DNA of 64,000 nucleotides from Eubacteriales Family XIII. Incertae Sedis bacterium (lineage in GTDB: Bacteria > Bacillota > Clostridia > Peptostreptococcales > Anaerovoracaceae), in the NCBI GenBank assembly GCA_031261345.1, contig JAISKC010000053.1, forward strand, positions 1 to 64,000, written 5' to 3'. Shown here piece after piece: positions 24,723-33,716 of this stretch. The notes beneath the pieces were generated by a model. The model was given only the letters and a program-made list of their open reading frames with translations, had not been told where the DNA came from and did not search any database. Positions within the stretch are counted from its first letter, which is position 1, and every line of letters starts with the position of its first letter. The position numbers and the translations under genes were made by a program.

Positions 24723-25230
24723 AAACTATTAACCCCGCGGGCAAAAAAACAACAATCCGTCCCGCCTCAGCGTCAACACTAAGAACAAACCGGTCTATCA
24801 TAGGAAGCAAAAACTCCTTAGCGTCCGCCCCCGAAATGACAAGCAGGTCATGAGCAGGGTTGCTGATGATATCTTTGAGCTTGCCAACATATTCGCCGTC
24901 CTCGCTCAAAATTTCAGCCCCAATGAGGTCGCTTACGAAAAATTCGTCTTCCTCCTCGGGTCTAAGCTCATCGATCAAAGCCTTTACATCAAGGCCAATC
25001 AGGGCCTCTGCCGCATTTCTATCCATCACACCCGTGAGGCGAAAAATGGGAGTGTTCTTTTGAAATCTGAGGGCTTCCACGTCATACCAACGCTCGTCCT
25101 CACCAACAAAAAGGCAGGACAGCCCGCGAAGCCTATCCTTTTCGCCTGAAAAGTGATGGAGTTTGACCTCACCTAAAAGACCGGCCGCTCCGGCAATCCT
25201 ACCTATTTTCAATACTTGACTATCTGACAA
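24721..25230 (-). CDS. rimM: 16S rRNA processing protein RimM
   Basis: 30S maturation factor binding S19. 169 residues. N-terminal RimM barrel (LKIGRIAGAAGLLGEVKLHH; LSCLFVGEDERWYDVEAL) and C-terminal PRC-barrel (DEFFVSDLIGAEILSEDGEY ... LLPMIDRFVLSVD). Follows khpA at seven bases. Repeat B lies on its stop codon. Confidence 0.95.
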   Translation of the reverse strand: MSDSQVLKIGRIAGAAGLLGEVKLHHFSGEKDRLRGLSCLFVGEDERWYDVEALRFQKNTPIFRLTGVMDRNAAEALIGLDVKALIDELRPEEEDEFFVSDLIGAEILSEDGEYVGKLKDIISNPAHDLLVISGADAKEFLLPMIDRFVLSVDAEAGRIVVFLPAGLIV

Positions 25231-25237
25231 GTCGGTG

Positions 25238-25471
25238 CTAATCCTGAGTGATCTCTACACTTACTTGTTTGTTTTCTTTTGAGGCCGCCGCCTTGACAAC
25301 GGTTCTGATTGCTTTCGCAATGCGGCCCTGCTTGCCTATGACCTTGCCCATATCGCTGTCCGAGACCCTGAGTTCAATAGTGACTTCGCCATCTGCCTCA
25401 ACCGTTTTCACAGAAACCTCGTCCGGATGCTCAACGAGGGACACGGCGATAGCTCTTACGAGTTCTTCCAT
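25238..25471 (-). CDS. khpA: KH-domain RNA-binding protein KhpA
   Basis: 77-residue KH protein; its loop is MGKVIGKQGRIAKAIRTVV (GKQG). In other Gram-positives KhpA dimerises with KhpB/Jag and affects cell elongation and RNA levels. In the usual place between rpsP and rimM. Confidence 0.95.
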   Translation of the reverse strand: MEELVRAIAVSLVEHPDEVSVKTVEADGEVTIELRVSDSDMGKVIGKQGRIAKAIRTVVKAAASKENKQVSVEITQD

Positions 25472-25480
25472 ATCTGCCTC

Positions 25481-25726
25481 CTATTCCAGAACGCCGGACT
25501 TCTTCAGAAGTGCCCTCACGGTCTCCGTTGGCTGCGCTCCGTTAGCGATCCATCCCTTTGCCTTTTCTTCATTGATTTTGATAACTGCCGGATCCTGAAG
25601 CGGATCGAAGTATCCGAGCTCCTCAATGAACTTGCCGTCTCTTGGGCTTCTGCTATCTGCAACAACTACTCTGTAGAACGGCTTTTTCTTCGCGCCCATT
25701 CTTTTCAATCGGATCTTTACTGCCAT
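25481..25726 (-). CDS. rpsP: Ribosomal protein S16
   Basis: uS/bS16, 81 residues: [20 protein letters not shown] and [20 protein letters not shown] are diagnostic. Follows ffh. Confidence 0.98.
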   Translation of the reverse strand: MAVKIRLKRMGAKKKPFYRVVVADSRSPRDGKFIEELGYFDPLQDPAVIKINEEKAKGWIANGAQPTETVRALLKKSGVLE

Positions 25727-25761
25727 TTTTCTTTACCTCATTAAAATACTACAACAACTGA

Positions 25762-27099
25762 TTAACCGAACATATTTGGAAGTCCGCGCATCTTCTTGCC
25801 CGGCTTCGAAAATTGCTTCATGAGCTTACGCGTTTCGTCGTAACGCTTCACCAAGCTATTTACCTGTGATACCGGCTGGCCTGAGCCCGCCGCGATCCGC
25901 CTTCTCCTGCTGGCATTGAGGACCTTCGGATCTCTTCTCTCCTCCGCCGTCATCGACAGTATGACTGCCTCCATTCTCGCAAATTCCTTCTCTCCGTCGC
26001 TGATTTGGTCGTCGGAAATTTTGTTTGCACCCATGCCCGGGAGCATGCTCACCAACTTGCTGAGTCCGCCCATCTTGTTTATCGTCCCCATCTGTTCGAG
26101 GAAATCCTCGAGCGTGAACTCGTTCTTTCTGAGCCTCTCTTCCATCTTGGCCGCCTGCTCGTCGTCGTAGGCCGCCGTCGTCTGCTCTATCAGCGTCGTG
26201 ATATCGCCCATGCCGAGTATTCTTCCTGCCATTCTGTCCGGATGGAAGGCCTCGAGTGCGTCTGATTTCTCGCCGACACCGATGAATTTGATGGGCTTGC
26301 CAGTAACGGTCTTTGTGGACAATGCCGCGCCACCTCTGCTGTCGCCGTCAAGTTTTGTCATGATGATCCCGTCTATGCCGAGGGCGTCAGAGAAGCCCTT
26401 CGCGGAATTGACCGCATCCTGACCCATGAGAGCGTCAACCACCAACAGTATTTCGTGTGGCCTGATGGACTTTTTTAGTAATTTGAGCTCTTCCATAAGC
26501 TCCTCGTCTATCTGTAGTCTACCGGCGGTATCGACGATGAGAACGTCCTTGCCGAGTCTTTTTGCCTCTTTGATTGCAGCGTTTGCAATAGCTTCGGGGT
26601 CCTTGCTTTCCTTGTCCGCATATACGGGAACGCCAACGCCCTCGCCTACTATTTCAAGCTGATCTATAGCTGCCGGTCTGTAAATATCGCAGGCCGCGAG
26701 CATAGGATTTTTGCCGTTCGTTTTCAGATGAGCTGCGAGCTTGCCGCAGGTCGTCGTCTTTCCTGTTCCCTGCAGACCTACCATCATAAGAATGGTGAAT
26801 CCGCTCGGGCTGAATGTGAGTTTGCTGCCCGTGCCGCCCATGAGGGAGACGAGCTCGTCCTGAACTATCTTGATGACCTGTTGCCCGGGATTGAGGCTCG
26901 CGTGAATCTCTTTGCCCAGAGCTTTTTCCTTCACATTTGCTACGAATTCCTTGACCACCTTGAAGTTGACGTCAGCCTCAAGAAGAGCAAGCTTGATCTC
27001 ACGCATGGCTTCGTCAATATCAGCCTCGCTTAGGATGCCCTTTCCCTTGAGTTTCTTGAAAACTCCCTGTAGTTTTTCAGATAATCCTTCAAACGCCAT
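25762..27099 (-). CDS. ffh: Signal recognition particle protein Ffh
   Basis: GTPase that brings ribosomes making membrane proteins to FtsY. 445 residues: N domain, then the G domain with GLQGTGKTTTCGKLA (about 107), DTAGRLQIDEELM and TKLDGDSRGGAALS, and a Met-rich M domain ending in PGKKMRGLPNMFG. The finger-loop is MLPGMGANKISDDQI. The gene follows ylxM, with family A repeats in the gap. Confidence 0.98.
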   Translation of the reverse strand: MAFEGLSEKLQGVFKKLKGKGILSEADIDEAMREIKLALLEADVNFKVVKEFVANVKEKALGKEIHASLNPGQQVIKIVQDELVSLMGGTGSKLTFSPSGFTILMMVGLQGTGKTTTCGKLAAHLKTNGKNPMLAACDIYRPAAIDQLEIVGEGVGVPVYADKESKDPEAIANAAIKEAKRLGKDVLIVDTAGRLQIDEELMEELKLLKKSIRPHEILLVVDALMGQDAVNSAKGFSDALGIDGIIMTKLDGDSRGGAALSTKTVTGKPIKFIGVGEKSDALEAFHPDRMAGRILGMGDITTLIEQTTAAYDDEQAAKMEERLRKNEFTLEDFLEQMGTINKMGGLSKLVSMLPGMGANKISDDQISDGEKEFARMEAVILSMTAEERRDPKVLNASRRRRIAAGSGQPVSQVNSLVKRYDETRKLMKQFSKPGKKMRGLPNMFG

Positions 27100-27121
27100 C
27101 TATAACCCTCAGTCCACCACC

Positions 27122-27182
27122 GTCATTGCGAGCAAAGCGTGGCAATCCACCCTCTGTCATTGCGGGCTTGACCCGCAATCCA
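27122..27182 (+). repeat. Two family A repeats between ylxM and ffh
   Basis: Copies at 27122-27149 (GCGAGC...GCGTGGC) and 27157-27182 (GCGGGCTTGACCCGC) inside the transcript. Confidence 0.85.
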
Positions 27183-27198
27183 GCTCTTGCCCTTCCAG

Positions 27199-27519
27199 TC
27201 AAATATCCAACTCCGCAATAGCAGCCCGAATGCCCTGCACATCGCCCTCGCCCGCAAGTTTCTCAATCCTCGCAAGCGTCCCGACATATTCCTCATGCTT
27301 CTTTATGAGTCCAAGTTTTGCCTCACAGTCAGAGAGTGCCTTCTCAGCCTTCGCAAGCGCCGAGCTGACGCCCTGCTTGCTGATACCGAGCTCCTCAGCT
27401 ATCTCCGAAAGAGACAAGTTGTCCTCATGATAGAGACGGAAAATCTCACCCTGACGCTTTGTCAGTAATGCCCCATAATAATCAAACATAAGGCTCATTT
27501 CCATAGTCTGTTCCAACAT
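27199..27519 (-). CDS. ylxM: YlxM/p13 helix-turn-helix protein
   Basis: UPF0122 protein, 106 residues, with a sigma-70 region 4-like fold: LTKRQGEIFRLYHEDNLSLS and EIAEELGISKQGVSSAL. Found before ffh in many Bacillota and suggested to help SRP assembly. First gene of the ffh-rpsP-khpA-rimM transcript, behind a recognisable promoter. Confidence 0.95.
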   Translation of the reverse strand: MLEQTMEMSLMFDYYGALLTKRQGEIFRLYHEDNLSLSEIAEELGISKQGVSSALAKAEKALSDCEAKLGLIKKHEEYVGTLARIEKLAGEGDVQGIRAAIAELDI

Positions 27520-27533
27520 GAAAGCTCCTAACC

Positions 27534-27552
27534 GTCAACCCAAAAGGTTGAC
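27534..27552 (-). other. Short hairpin in the ylxM leader
   Basis: GTCAACC-CAAAA-GGTTGAC, between promoter and start codon of ylxM. No T-tract follows. Could affect transcript stability. Confidence 0.45.
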
Positions 27553-27560
27553 ACCTAAAC

Positions 27561-27589
27561 AGGATACCACGCAAAAAAACACCTGTCAA
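27561..27589 (-). promoter_or_regulatory. Promoter of ylxM-ffh-rpsP-khpA-rimM
   Basis: Minus strand: TTGACA (27584-27589), 17 bases, TATCCT (27561-27566), with the ylxM ATG 42 bases further on. The -35 box lies inside the terminator hairpin at 27583-27605. Confidence 0.75.
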
Positions 27590-27605
27590 GCAAAAACCTT
27601 GACAG
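27573..27605 (-). terminator. Terminator of the histidine kinase operon
   Basis: Perfect stem CTGTCAAG (loop of 7) CTTGACAG, then GTG and seven Ts on the minus strand, 21 bases after the kinase stop. Confidence 0.75.
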
Positions 27606-27626
27606 TTTGCCCGCTAGCTTGCCCGC

Positions 27627-30600
27627 TCACTGCAGTTCTTCAAGCACCTTATCTATCTTCATAATGGCTGTTTCGTATTCGAAGAGCAAAATATTCTGCT
27701 CAATATCGGCGATGAGTCCACGAGCTTCGGGTGTAAGCATTTTGTGCATATAGCCTACCACCCGCTTATTTATCTTTTGAATGTTCATTTCGATAAGTTC
27801 GGCCTTAAGCATTTCAAGCTCAAGCTCCGGCACACCGATTTCTCTTCGATTGCGCAGCATGGGATTGTTCATATTCCCTTCCCTGGAAAGAACTTCGTCA
27901 ATTTCCGTAAGCAGATCATTCAGAGCGCTCAAAAAGCTATCCGTATTCTCCAGAACCAGTTGTCCTTCACCATTTTTCGCAGCTCGCTCAAGTTGCGCCG
28001 CAGTATCCGCGATTTTCTCAATACCGATGTTTCTTGCAGCGCCCTTGATGGCATGCACATATATAGCATATTCTTCCCAATCTTCATCAGTTCTCGTTTG
28101 ATTGATCTTTTCCATCTTCTCTCTTGCATCTACACAAAAGTCAGCGAGAATGCCCATGTATGCAGTGATTGAGCCCCCAACATATTCAATTCCAAGGGGA
28201 ATATTCACCCCTTTTATCATAAACCCCATGGATTTTGGCGGTGTATTTTCTACGATGAAATTCTGTGAACCCCTCTTTTGTTTTTCAATGGGAATCCACT
28301 TTTTCAAAATATCGTGCAGCCTTTTCATATCGATGGGTTTGGAAAGAAAATCGTCAATGCCCTGTTCAGACCAAAAGTCCTTTTTGCCCATCACGACATT
28401 TGCGGTATAAAGGACGATGGGTAGTTTGGAGAAATATTCATCATGCTCGGCCATAGCCCTTATCTTTGTAGCTGCTTCAATCCCATCCATATCAGGCATC
28501 ATATGATCCATCAGGACGAGATCAAACTTGTTGAATCTGACTAGGTCAAGTGCCTCCCTACCGCTTTCACAAACGTGCACGTCTATCATATAAGACGAAA
28601 TAAGCTCTTGAGCAACCCTCAGATTTGTTGCCATGTCATCAACCACAAGAATCTTTGCCCCCGGTGCAGTGAAGTCTTGGAATTGTTCATCTGCATTACT
28701 TTCATTTTCCAAAATGCCGTTCAATACATTTGCAACAATGATTGCATTTATAGGCATGATAATGCTTCGAACACTTCGGAACGATGAAATCTCAGCGAGT
28801 TCAACCATTACTATAAGTTGAACGGGCTTGACACAGGCGGAAAGCACATCCGTACATTCGTCGGCAAACTTTGCAGGCACAAATACATAGTCATATTGCC
28901 CCGATTTCATTTCGGTAATAAATTCGGAGATATTTTGTGAGTAACATGTGGGTCTTATGCCCAAATCATTTATAGCCTTTGTAATGGAAGCAAAGTAAAC
29001 GGGGCGATGTTCAAAGATCAGAACATTTTTGTCAATCGTATTCCGCACCTCGGCAATGCACGCGCATTCATCATAGGACTGGATAGCGGTCGCGGTGAAA
29101 GTTGAACCGACACCATATTTGCTCGAAACAGAAAGATCTCCGTCCATTGCACGGCACAGGTTGTAGGTTATGGCAAGTCCCAAACCGGTCCCCTCAATTC
29201 CCTGATTTTTTTCAAAATCCACACGCGTGAATTCGTCGAAAAGCGTAGCTACATCCTCATCCCTGATACCTATTCCGCTATCGCTCACCTTGAAAATCAA
29301 TTTGATTTGAGAATCTGAAACCTTCTCAGACTGAATCTCGAGGTCCACAAATCCCTTATGCGTATACTTCACAGCATTTGTAAGAAGATTGACGAGAATC
29401 TGTTTAAGGTGAGGCTCGTCTCCTATCAATGATTCCGGAATGTTCGGATCGACCCTGACCGTAAAATCCAGCTTCCTATCCATGAGGCGCACGCGAATGA
29501 CATTCACGACATCACTGACCATTATTGCGGTAGAGAACCTTCGGGAATCGATTTCAAGCTCACCCGATTCAATGTGTGAAAAGTCCAAAATATCGTTTAT
29601 GATCGCAAGAAGATTGTTTCCGGACTGGCGTACTATTGAAATGTACTCCTGCACCTCAGTGGTGATGCTCTGACGCGAAATGAGCTCCGAAATACCCAGT
29701 ATGGCATTCATCGGCGTACGAATTTCATGACTCATCTTTGCAAGAAAACTGGATTTACTCTTATTCTCGCTTTCAGCCTGCATTCTGTCATAGCTGAGCC
29801 GAACAATGAAGAATCCAATGATGATAGCCAAGGCAAGTGAGAGCAAGATCAGTACAATACACATAGGCCATACATCAGCGTAATAATTTGCTGTAGGCAC
29901 AGAAACGCTTATATACCAACCGTTATACATGATTCTGGAAAAATTGATTACTTCCATACCATCAAAGTTTTTCAGGCGTGCGGAAGAAATGGTCTTTCCT
30001 CCATCACTCAGTGCCTTGAAAATGGCTTCATGAGGTATGCTGATGTCCTTTAATTCTTCCCCGACATAATTGACATTTGGGTGTGTGATATACTTAAATT
30101 CGGTATCTATAAGCATACCATATCCACCATTTTTTGATTGGAGCGATCGCAATTCTTTTGTAAGCACACCGATATTCACATCTATGGCAATGACGCCGAA
30201 CCGCTGGCCGTCCTCGCCGTTCAAGCCTGTCGATAATGTGATCATTGCGTCGCTGGTGCGATTGCTATCGAACACGTCGGTATAAAAGACCTTGTCGGTA
30301 AATGGCTGCACCTGCTTGTACCATTCCTGATTCAATGGATTTCCCAAGGATAGCGAATTCCACTGTGTAGCGATGATCATCTCTTTGTTAATATATCCGT
30401 AAAGAGATACGATGCCATCCATAGTGTTGTCCGTATTCGCAAGCCACTGGTCATAGTGGATAAGACTTGCCCTGATTTCATCCATAGACACACCGGACAT
30501 CAACTTTTCTTCCATATATGCCGCAGCATCCCTGAGGGTGATTTCTGCCTCTCGCATTTCTCCGGTCAAAGTAGCTTCCGCCGCATCTAAAAGATTTTCT

Positions 30601-30734
30601 GATATTGCATCGAGTTGCTTACTGACCGAACGGAATGCAAAAACGGAACTGATTGTGGCAATCAGCAGGAAAGAAACCAATGTGAGCAAAAGAGGTCTGA
30701 TCGATTTCCTTATTGCGGCTCTGTATTTCATCAT
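27627..30734 (-). CDS. Hybrid sensor histidine kinase with receiver and HPt domains
   Basis: Membrane phosphorelay kinase, 1035 residues. Helices at about 12-34 and 290-312 enclose a Cache-type sensor (about 40-280). Then the H-box SFLAKMSHEIRTPMN (His336), N-box HLKQILVNLLTNAVKY, G-boxes VSDSGIGI and GTGLGLAI; a degenerate receiver-like part (about 565-675); a full receiver with Asp743 (LVLMDHMMPDMDG) and Lys799; and an HPt domain with His894 (YVHAIKGAARNIG). The whole relay is thus in one chain. Six bases after the HD-GYP regulator, so co-transcribed. Ligand unknown. Confidence 0.93.
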   Translation of the reverse strand: MMKYRAAIRKSIRPLLLTLVSFLLIATISSVFAFRSVSKQLDAISENLLDAAEATLTGEMREAEITLRDAAAYMEEKLMSGVSMDEIRASLIHYDQWLANTDNTMDGIVSLYGYINKEMIIATQWNSLSLGNPLNQEWYKQVQPFTDKVFYTDVFDSNRTSDAMITLSTGLNGEDGQRFGVIAIDVNIGVLTKELRSLQSKNGGYGMLIDTEFKYITHPNVNYVGEELKDISIPHEAIFKALSDGGKTISSARLKNFDGMEVINFSRIMYNGWYISVSVPTANYYADVWPMCIVLILLSLALAIIIGFFIVRLSYDRMQAESENKSKSSFLAKMSHEIRTPMNAILGISELISRQSITTEVQEYISIVRQSGNNLLAIINDILDFSHIESGELEIDSRRFSTAIMVSDVVNVIRVRLMDRKLDFTVRVDPNIPESLIGDEPHLKQILVNLLTNAVKYTHKGFVDLEIQSEKVSDSQIKLIFKVSDSGIGIRDEDVATLFDEFTRVDFEKNQGIEGTGLGLAITYNLCRAMDGDLSVSSKYGVGSTFTATAIQSYDECACIAEVRNTIDKNVLIFEHRPVYFASITKAINDLGIRPTCYSQNISEFITEMKSGQYDYVFVPAKFADECTDVLSACVKPVQLIVMVELAEISSFRSVRSIIMPINAIIVANVLNGILENESNADEQFQDFTAPGAKILVVDDMATNLRVAQELISSYMIDVHVCESGREALDLVRFNKFDLVLMDHMMPDMDGIEAATKIRAMAEHDEYFSKLPIVLYTANVVMGKKDFWSEQGIDDFLSKPIDMKRLHDILKKWIPIEKQKRGSQNFIVENTPPKSMGFMIKGVNIPLGIEYVGGSITAYMGILADFCVDAREKMEKINQTRTDEDWEEYAIYVHAIKGAARNIGIEKIADTAAQLERAAKNGEGQLVLENTDSFLSALNDLLTEIDEVLSREGNMNNPMLRNRREIGVPELELEMLKAELIEMNIQKINKRVVGYMHKMLTPEARGLIADIEQNILLFEYETAIMKIDKVLEELQ

Positions 30735-30740
30735 TACTGT

Positions 30741-31841
30741 CTATATACCGATACGTGGCTCTGCAATCTCAAGGAAGGCACGGGTTATCAATGGGTCAAA
30801 ATGTGAACCTTTTTCATTTTCTATGATTTCGACCGCCTCATTATGGGATAAGGCACCTTTGTAGGGTCTTTCGCAAACAAGGGCGTCATAGACATCTACT
30901 ATCGCCATCAGTCTGCCCTGCAATGGAATAGCTTCCGCTGCAAGCCCTCTGGGATAACCGCTTCCGTCCCATTTTTCGTGATGTGTGCCAGCCAATATCT
31001 TTGCATGCATGAGAAAATCATTTTCTCCGACCGATGCCTGTATGCTCTCAATTATCTTCTCACCAAAGGTAGTATGTTTCTTCATCTCTTCAAATTCATC
31101 GTTTGAGAGCGGCCCCGGTTTCAGAAGAATATTATCCTTGATTGAGATTTTGCCCACATCGTGCAGTTTTGCGGAACTGAAGAAAATGTTTAAATCCCAA
31201 TCGCCCAACACATCCGAATAGCTATTCTCAGCCAAAACTTCCTCAGTAAGTAGGCGAAGCAGATGTTCGGTACGTTCAATATGACCACCCGTGATGTCAT
31301 CACGGCTCTCAACAAGGTTGCTCATCGTATAGAGAACCGCATGCTGAAGTTCAACGACAGACCGACTCTTTTCCTCAACCATTTGGGTGAGATTGTCGTT
31401 CCAATCCATAAGTTGCTTTTTTTGAGATTCTATCAGTATATGAATTCCCACCCGTTTTTTTAGCAGACCTGGCGAAAACGGTTTTCCAATGTAGTCCACG
31501 GCACCCATGTTCAGTCCTTCAAGCTCACTTGCTTGGTCAATTTGCGATGTCAGGAAAATCACAGGAATATTTGCCGTTTCTCTGCTTTTTTTGAGCTCTT
31601 TGACCGCTTCGTGCCCATCCATTTCCGGCATCAGCAAATCCATCAATATCAAATCGGGGGTAACGCTTTCCAATATCTGAAACAGTTTCTTTGCAGACGG
31701 CATCGTGAATACATCATATTCATCTTCAAGCGTGCTGAGCGCAAGTTTCAATATGACGGTGTCATCGTCAACAACTATGATTATTTTTCTTCTATTTTCC
31801 TTCAATGCATTTGCCCCCAAGTGCCCAATTTTATTCAACAT
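30741..31841 (-). CDS. Response regulator with HD-GYP phosphodiesterase domain
   Basis: 366 residues. Receiver with Asp68 (LILMDLLMPEMDGHEAV) and a short coiled coil, then an HD-GYP domain with SAKLHDVGKIS (HD at 227-228) and HHEKWDGSGYPRGLA (GYP 295-297). HD-GYP proteins hydrolyse cyclic di-GMP or related dinucleotides. Likely output of the adjacent hybrid kinase. No cyclic dinucleotide synthase is in the window. No good ribosome binding site is visible before the ATG. Confidence 0.93.
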   Translation of the reverse strand: MLNKIGHLGANALKENRRKIIIVVDDDTVILKLALSTLEDEYDVFTMPSAKKLFQILESVTPDLILMDLLMPEMDGHEAVKELKKSRETANIPVIFLTSQIDQASELEGLNMGAVDYIGKPFSPGLLKKRVGIHILIESQKKQLMDWNDNLTQMVEEKSRSVVELQHAVLYTMSNLVESRDDITGGHIERTEHLLRLLTEEVLAENSYSDVLGDWDLNIFFSSAKLHDVGKISIKDNILLKPGPLSNDEFEEMKKHTTFGEKIIESIQASVGENDFLMHAKILAGTHHEKWDGSGYPRGLAAEAIPLQGRLMAIVDVYDALVCERPYKGALSHNEAVEIIENEKGSHFDPLITRAFLEIAEPRIGI

Positions 31842-32004
31842 ACTTTGTAGAAATTACATATTCTCGCCTAATACTAATATACGCTATTCTCAGAAAAAAA
31901 AAACGCTATCTTCCAAAAATTACAAACATTTTACCTCAATTTTACCTACATGTTGTTTTTTGCACAATAGTAACGATTTCATTGTAAAAATTACACCCTT
32001 TATG

Positions 32005-32065
32005 GAGGGGACAGGTCCGCTGTCCTGTTTTTTGGGAAAAAGCGAGACAGCGGACCTGTCCCCTC
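32005..32065. terminator. Perfect 20-bp inverted repeat (possible two-way terminator or repeat)
   Basis: GAGGGGACAGGTCCGCTGTC at 32005-32024 and its exact complement at 32046-32065, with a 21-base loop rich in T and A. It lies between the stop of the thioesterase and the start of the HD-GYP gene. The core GGACAGGTCC is also at 871-880, so it may belong to a dispersed repeat family. Confidence 0.6.
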
Positions 32066-32072
32066 TCTTGCC

Positions 32073-32492
32073 CTATTTCTTTACTACCGAGTAGCCGTTG
32101 CCGATCATGGTGGCTACAAGGCGATCGTCTTCGCCGTAAACATCTATGCAGTAGACCGGAGTTCTCTTGCCTCCGCCGATTTTGTCCGCGATGGCTAGCA
32201 ATTTCTCACCATTTTTGCCAGCGGTCAAATATGAAATCGAAGCCGACTGGCTGACCGTGATGAAACCGTCGTTTTCGGATAGATGCCTGAAATTTGAGGC
32301 CACAGCAAAGGCCGAATCAGCCAAGGTGTAGATTGCACCTCCCTGCACCGCGCCGCCCGCATTCATGTGGTCATCGCTCGCAATAAGGCTACATTTGCAG
32401 TATTCAAAACCCGCTTCTTCTATGACTACACCGGTTCCCACCAGATACTTATCATCAGCAAATACATCTCGAACATCTTCAATACTTATCAT
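32073..32492 (-). CDS. PaaI-type hotdog thioesterase
   Basis: 139 residues from ATG 32492, with GGGAG six bases upstream; the frame is open upstream only through a family A repeat. Single hotdog fold: the helix motif HMNAGGAVQGGAIYTLADSA is characteristic of PaaI/YbgC acyl-CoA thioesterases, with the Asn/Asp positions for catalysis. The substrate is unknown; no phenylacetate genes are near. Confidence 0.88.
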   Translation of the reverse strand: MISIEDVRDVFADDKYLVGTGVVIEEAGFEYCKCSLIASDDHMNAGGAVQGGAIYTLADSAFAVASNFRHLSENDGFITVSQSASISYLTAGKNGEKLLAIADKIGGGKRTPVYCIDVYGEDDRLVATMIGNGYSVVKK

Positions 32493-32523
32493 ATCTATCT
32501 CCCTGTCATTACATACACTATAC

Positions 32524-32576
32524 CCTGTCATTGCGGCCCCCATTCTTTGTCATTGCGGGCTCCGACCCGCAATCTA
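32524..32576 (+). repeat. Family A repeats between thioesterase and sppA genes
   Basis: A partial copy (CTGTCATTGCGGCCCC) and a full copy at 32550-32574 whose last bases are GCAATCTA rather than GCAATCCA. This change makes the TAG stop of sppA. Confidence 0.75.
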
Positions 32577-33635
32577 CCCCTCATACAAATAATAAAGCTG
32601 CGGCTTGAGCTCGCCCCTATCAATCAAAGAAAGCACACTCGAAACATCGCTCTTCCCGCCTCTGCCGTCCTTCACGTCCAACAAAAGCTCGCTCGCCTTA
32701 GCAAACATATTGTTCCAAATCGAATGGTCAGCCTTGTAAACCGCATTGCTGATTGTCGCACCCTTATTCATATCAAGTATCGACTGCTCAGCGTCCGCAT
32801 TGAGCGCGACCTCGTCGATCAATCCGTTTTCCTTTGCCTGAGCGGCCGTATAAATCCTGCCGTCAGCGATGGTTTTGACATCGTCGATACTCATTCCTCG
32901 GCCCTCGGAAACTATCGAGACGAACCTGTCATAAGCCTCGTCTACAATGCTCTGATATATGCCTCTCTGCTCGTCGGTCAGCGGCTCAAAATAGCTGCCC
33001 ATGCCCTTATTCGGCCCCGATGTGATATCCGTAGCCGTGATTCCGTGCTCACTCAGGAAGCCCGAAACATCATAAATTGTGCCGATGATGACGCCGATAG
33101 AGCCAGTAGTCGCATTTCTGTTTGCAAAGATGCGGGTCGCAGGCGCGGCGATGTAGTAACCGCCGGAAGCCGCCATATGAGCCATGTAGACATAAATAGG
33201 CCGTTTCCCCTTGTTCGCTTCCTTGTATTCCAGAATTTTTTCGTAAAGCTCGTCGCTCTCATACACCGAACCGCCGGGCGAGTCAATGTATAGATAAAGT
33301 GCAACGTTGTTTTTGTCAGCAATCAGAGTGTCAATAGTCTTCATCGTCCAGTCGTGATGATAGCTCGCATCAGACGATGAATAAGGATCGCCGCCGTTCC
33401 CTATCGTGCCCGCCACCGTCACCTTGGCGATGTATTTGCCAGTCTGCGGCGGCGTATAGGTCTTGACGCTCGTCGTAACCCCAAGGTCTCCGGACATCAA
33501 ACTGCCCAGACTGCGCGTGAACGACGATATCATCCAAGCCAACAAAGCAATGATGACCACAATCACTATCGCGACAATAATATAAGTTTTCTTCCGGCTT
33601 TTCTGCCCCTGTTTTACATAATAAGGATTATCCAT
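32574..33635 (-). CDS. sppA: Signal peptide peptidase SppA
   Basis: Membrane-anchored Ser-Lys protease degrading cleaved signal peptides. 353 residues, one N-terminal helix (TYIIVAIVIVVIIALLAWMI). Crotonase-like core with LYIDSPGGSVYESDELYE, the nucleophile Ser region TTGSIGVIIG and the lysine region around MAASGGYYIAAPATRI. It is the short single-domain form. Its TAG stop lies in a family A repeat. Confidence 0.93.
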   Translation of the reverse strand: MDNPYYVKQGQKSRKKTYIIVAIVIVVIIALLAWMISSFTRSLGSLMSGDLGVTTSVKTYTPPQTGKYIAKVTVAGTIGNGGDPYSSSDASYHHDWTMKTIDTLIADKNNVALYLYIDSPGGSVYESDELYEKILEYKEANKGKRPIYVYMAHMAASGGYYIAAPATRIFANRNATTGSIGVIIGTIYDVSGFLSEHGITATDITSGPNKGMGSYFEPLTDEQRGIYQSIVDEAYDRFVSIVSEGRGMSIDDVKTIADGRIYTAAQAKENGLIDEVALNADAEQSILDMNKGATISNAVYKADHSIWNNMFAKASELLLDVKDGRGGKSDVSSVLSLIDRGELKPQLYYLYEG

Positions 33636-33656
33636 TTTGCCTCCATGTTCATTCAG

Positions 33657-33715
33657 TCATTGCGGGCTCCGACCCGCAATCTGCTTTGTCATTGCGGGCT
33701 CCGACCCGCAATCCA
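33657..33715 (+). repeat. Two family A repeats between sppA and thrS
   Basis: Copies at 33657-33682 and 33689-33715, nearly identical (GCGGGCTCCGACCCGC), the second touching the thrS stop. Confidence 0.85.
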
Positions 33716-33716
33716 C

